Shown: positions 7,356-8,486 of the stretch, piece by piece
How the letters are laid out: every line of letters begins with the position of its first letter
How positions within the stretch are numbered: the first letter of the stretch is position 1
Assembly (NCBI GenBank): GCA_035532075.1
Contig: DATKRV010000022.1
Location: 1-8,486, forward strand
DNA: 8,486 nt
From: CAIVND01 sp035532075
GTDB lineage: Bacteria; Actinomycetota; Acidimicrobiia; Acidimicrobiales; Bog-793
Reading direction: 5' to 3'
Made by a program: the position numbers and the translations under genes
The notes under the pieces: model-generated
What the model was told of the DNA's origin: nothing
Databases searched by the model: none
The model's input: only the letters and a program-made list of their open reading frames with translations

Positions 7356-8486
7356 CTAGCTGCTCAAGAAACAGCGGCATCCCGGATGTACAGGGGGATG
7401 CAAGTGACCCGTCGGGAATGGTTGTCCCGCGATAACCTTGCCAGCTACTCCATTGTCATCGCAATCCGGGCAAGCGTTTGCCGAATCGTCAAGATTCCAT
7501 GCGAGGGACGTGTTCATCGTGCGCGCATACGCAATCTCGCCGGCTCCAAATGCGTCGATGGCCGAATCGAGCGCAAGAGACTCGACTCGTGCTGTTTTCC
7601 ATTCGCGAAAAGCAGATCCGACAATCGCCGAGATCTCTCCATCATCTTCGGATCCTTTTTCGAATCTTGGCCCAAGTCGAGAGTTCAAAGCTTCGAGAAT
7701 CTCGCCCGCAACCCGCCCGCTGATCATCTCCGCTTTCTCCAATGCCAGGACGTTAGCTTTTGCTTTTGGTGGGGCCTCGCCAAGAAAGCCGTATCCGGAA
7801 TAGAATGCGGCCAGCACTCCCGGAGTCATCGACTCGACAAGGCGGATTCGAGTTGCACTTCCAGGGAGCAAAGTCGCAAGTGTTTGATTCTTCTTTCGGT
7901 TTCGCAGTGCATCAAGAAGCAGGTTCTGTTCTTCGCGCAAAACTCTCTTCAACGAACGTGATAGCTCAAGGTGGGCTGGTTCGAGCTCTCGATCGCGTCG
8001 TTGGCGGGACCCTTCGCCTTCCTCGGTCTCAGATTCTTTCGCCATTTGCTCAACCGCTGACGCGGCTGCAGGAGTTTCCAATGCAGGCTTACTATGCAAT
8101 TCCCGGTTCTCTACCGGCGACTCCACAGGAGTCTCATTCGGAGACAGTGGTTTTGCGCGGCGCCGGCTGAGGGTTTGACGCTTTGGCGGAGTCTCGGGCT
8201 CGTGAGAGAGCACCCGCTGAGCATCTGCAACGTTGGACTCCCGCGATGCGCGTATTTTCGCGAAAAGCTGGTCCACAGGATGCGCATCGTGATCGGCCTC
8301 AATGCTTCCAGGCTGACCATTTGATGGTCCTCCTTGAACTGGCGCAGCGCCGTGGATTGCTGCACGCTCGGCGGTAATGACCGTCCTTAGCTCCTGACTA
8401 GCGGTTGGCGTGCTATCTGGGACCCGTCGAACCGACCTCTCCTGCGTATCGCCCTCTTTCGAGAGCCCCGGCATCAAGGCCGAACT
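7356..8486 (-). CDS. Hypothetical protein with phage Mu gpF-like C-terminal Cys/His cluster, 5' partial
   Basis: The frame stays open to the right edge, so the true start is probably outside the window; a TTG at 8477 and an ATG at 8474 are possible but have no clear ribosome binding site. Numbered from 8477, residues 1-170 are low in hydrophobics and rich in Pro, Glu, Arg and Ser, probably disordered, with a short HPVDQLFAKIRASR stretch (66-79). Residues about 165-325 look mostly helical (RSLKRVLREEQNLLLDALR, 174-192). The end carries ACPDCDDN (335-342), PFPTGH (353-358) and HPPVHPGCRC (360-369), which resembles the C-terminal end of phage Mu gpF-type head morphogenesis proteins and is likely a metal site. 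I recall similar tails on actinobacterial host proteins, some with a DivIVA-like N-terminus, but that part is not visible. No membrane segment is seen. It is the first visible gene of the probable operon with UPF0182. Function is unknown. Confidence 0.6.
   Translation of the reverse strand, partial: SSALMPGLSKEGDTQERSVRRVPDSTPTASQELRTVITAERAAIHGAAPVQGGPSNGQPGSIEADHDAHPVDQLFAKIRASRESNVADAQRVLSHEPETPPKRQTLSRRRAKPLSPNETPVESPVENRELHSKPALETPAAASAVEQMAKESETEEGEGSRQRRDRELEPAHLELSRSLKRVLREEQNLLLDALRNRKKNQTLATLLPGSATRIRLVESMTPGVLAAFYSGYGFLGEAPPKAKANVLALEKAEMISGRVAGEILEALNSRLGPRFEKGSEDDGEISAIVGSAFREWKTARVESLALDSAIDAFGAGEIAYARTMNTSLAWNLDDSANACPDCDDNGVAGKVIAGQPFPTGHLHPPVHPGCRCFLSS

Overview
The window looks like an actinobacterial chromosome caught at one end of an integrated mobile element. 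This rests on an actinobacterial-type MobF relaxase-helicase, a UPF0182 membrane protein (common in Actinobacteria and cyanobacteria) and a probable leaderless integrase promoter. A lower-GC actinobacterium, possibly of the Acidimicrobiia, would fit, but that placement is a guess from general resemblance.

Left part (1 to about 4310): the terminal module of an integrative conjugative or mobilizable element. A MobF relaxase-helicase gene, cut by the left edge, is followed with a 4-base ATGA overlap by a small helix-turn-helix protein resembling an excisionase (recombination directionality factor). Facing them on the minus strand is a complete tyrosine integrase. The spacer upstream of the integrase carries three CTAGGGA repeats over its probable promoter, then a strong hairpin terminator. 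Then comes the integration target, a complete initiator tRNA-fMet gene (4311-4387, minus). The other end of the element and the second att copy lie outside the window to the left.

Right part (4388-8486): host chromosome with visibly lower GC, all on the minus strand. In transcription order, a protein of unknown function ends in a Cys/His cluster like that of phage Mu gpF-type proteins. Its 5' end is beyond the right edge. After a short gap of about 20 bases comes a large seven-helix UPF0182 membrane protein, and then the tRNA with its own probable promoter.

Functional reading: the integrase inserts the element at the tRNA-fMet. The HTH protein probably tips the reaction toward excision. Because it is translationally coupled to the relaxase, excision and DNA transfer could be switched on together, while the integrase has a separate and perhaps self-repressed promoter. 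I do not see a wholly new system. The most useful leads are this wiring, the operator-like repeats, the cysteine-flanked HTH protein and the Mu-gpF-like host protein. No stretch longer than 300 bases lacks a gene.
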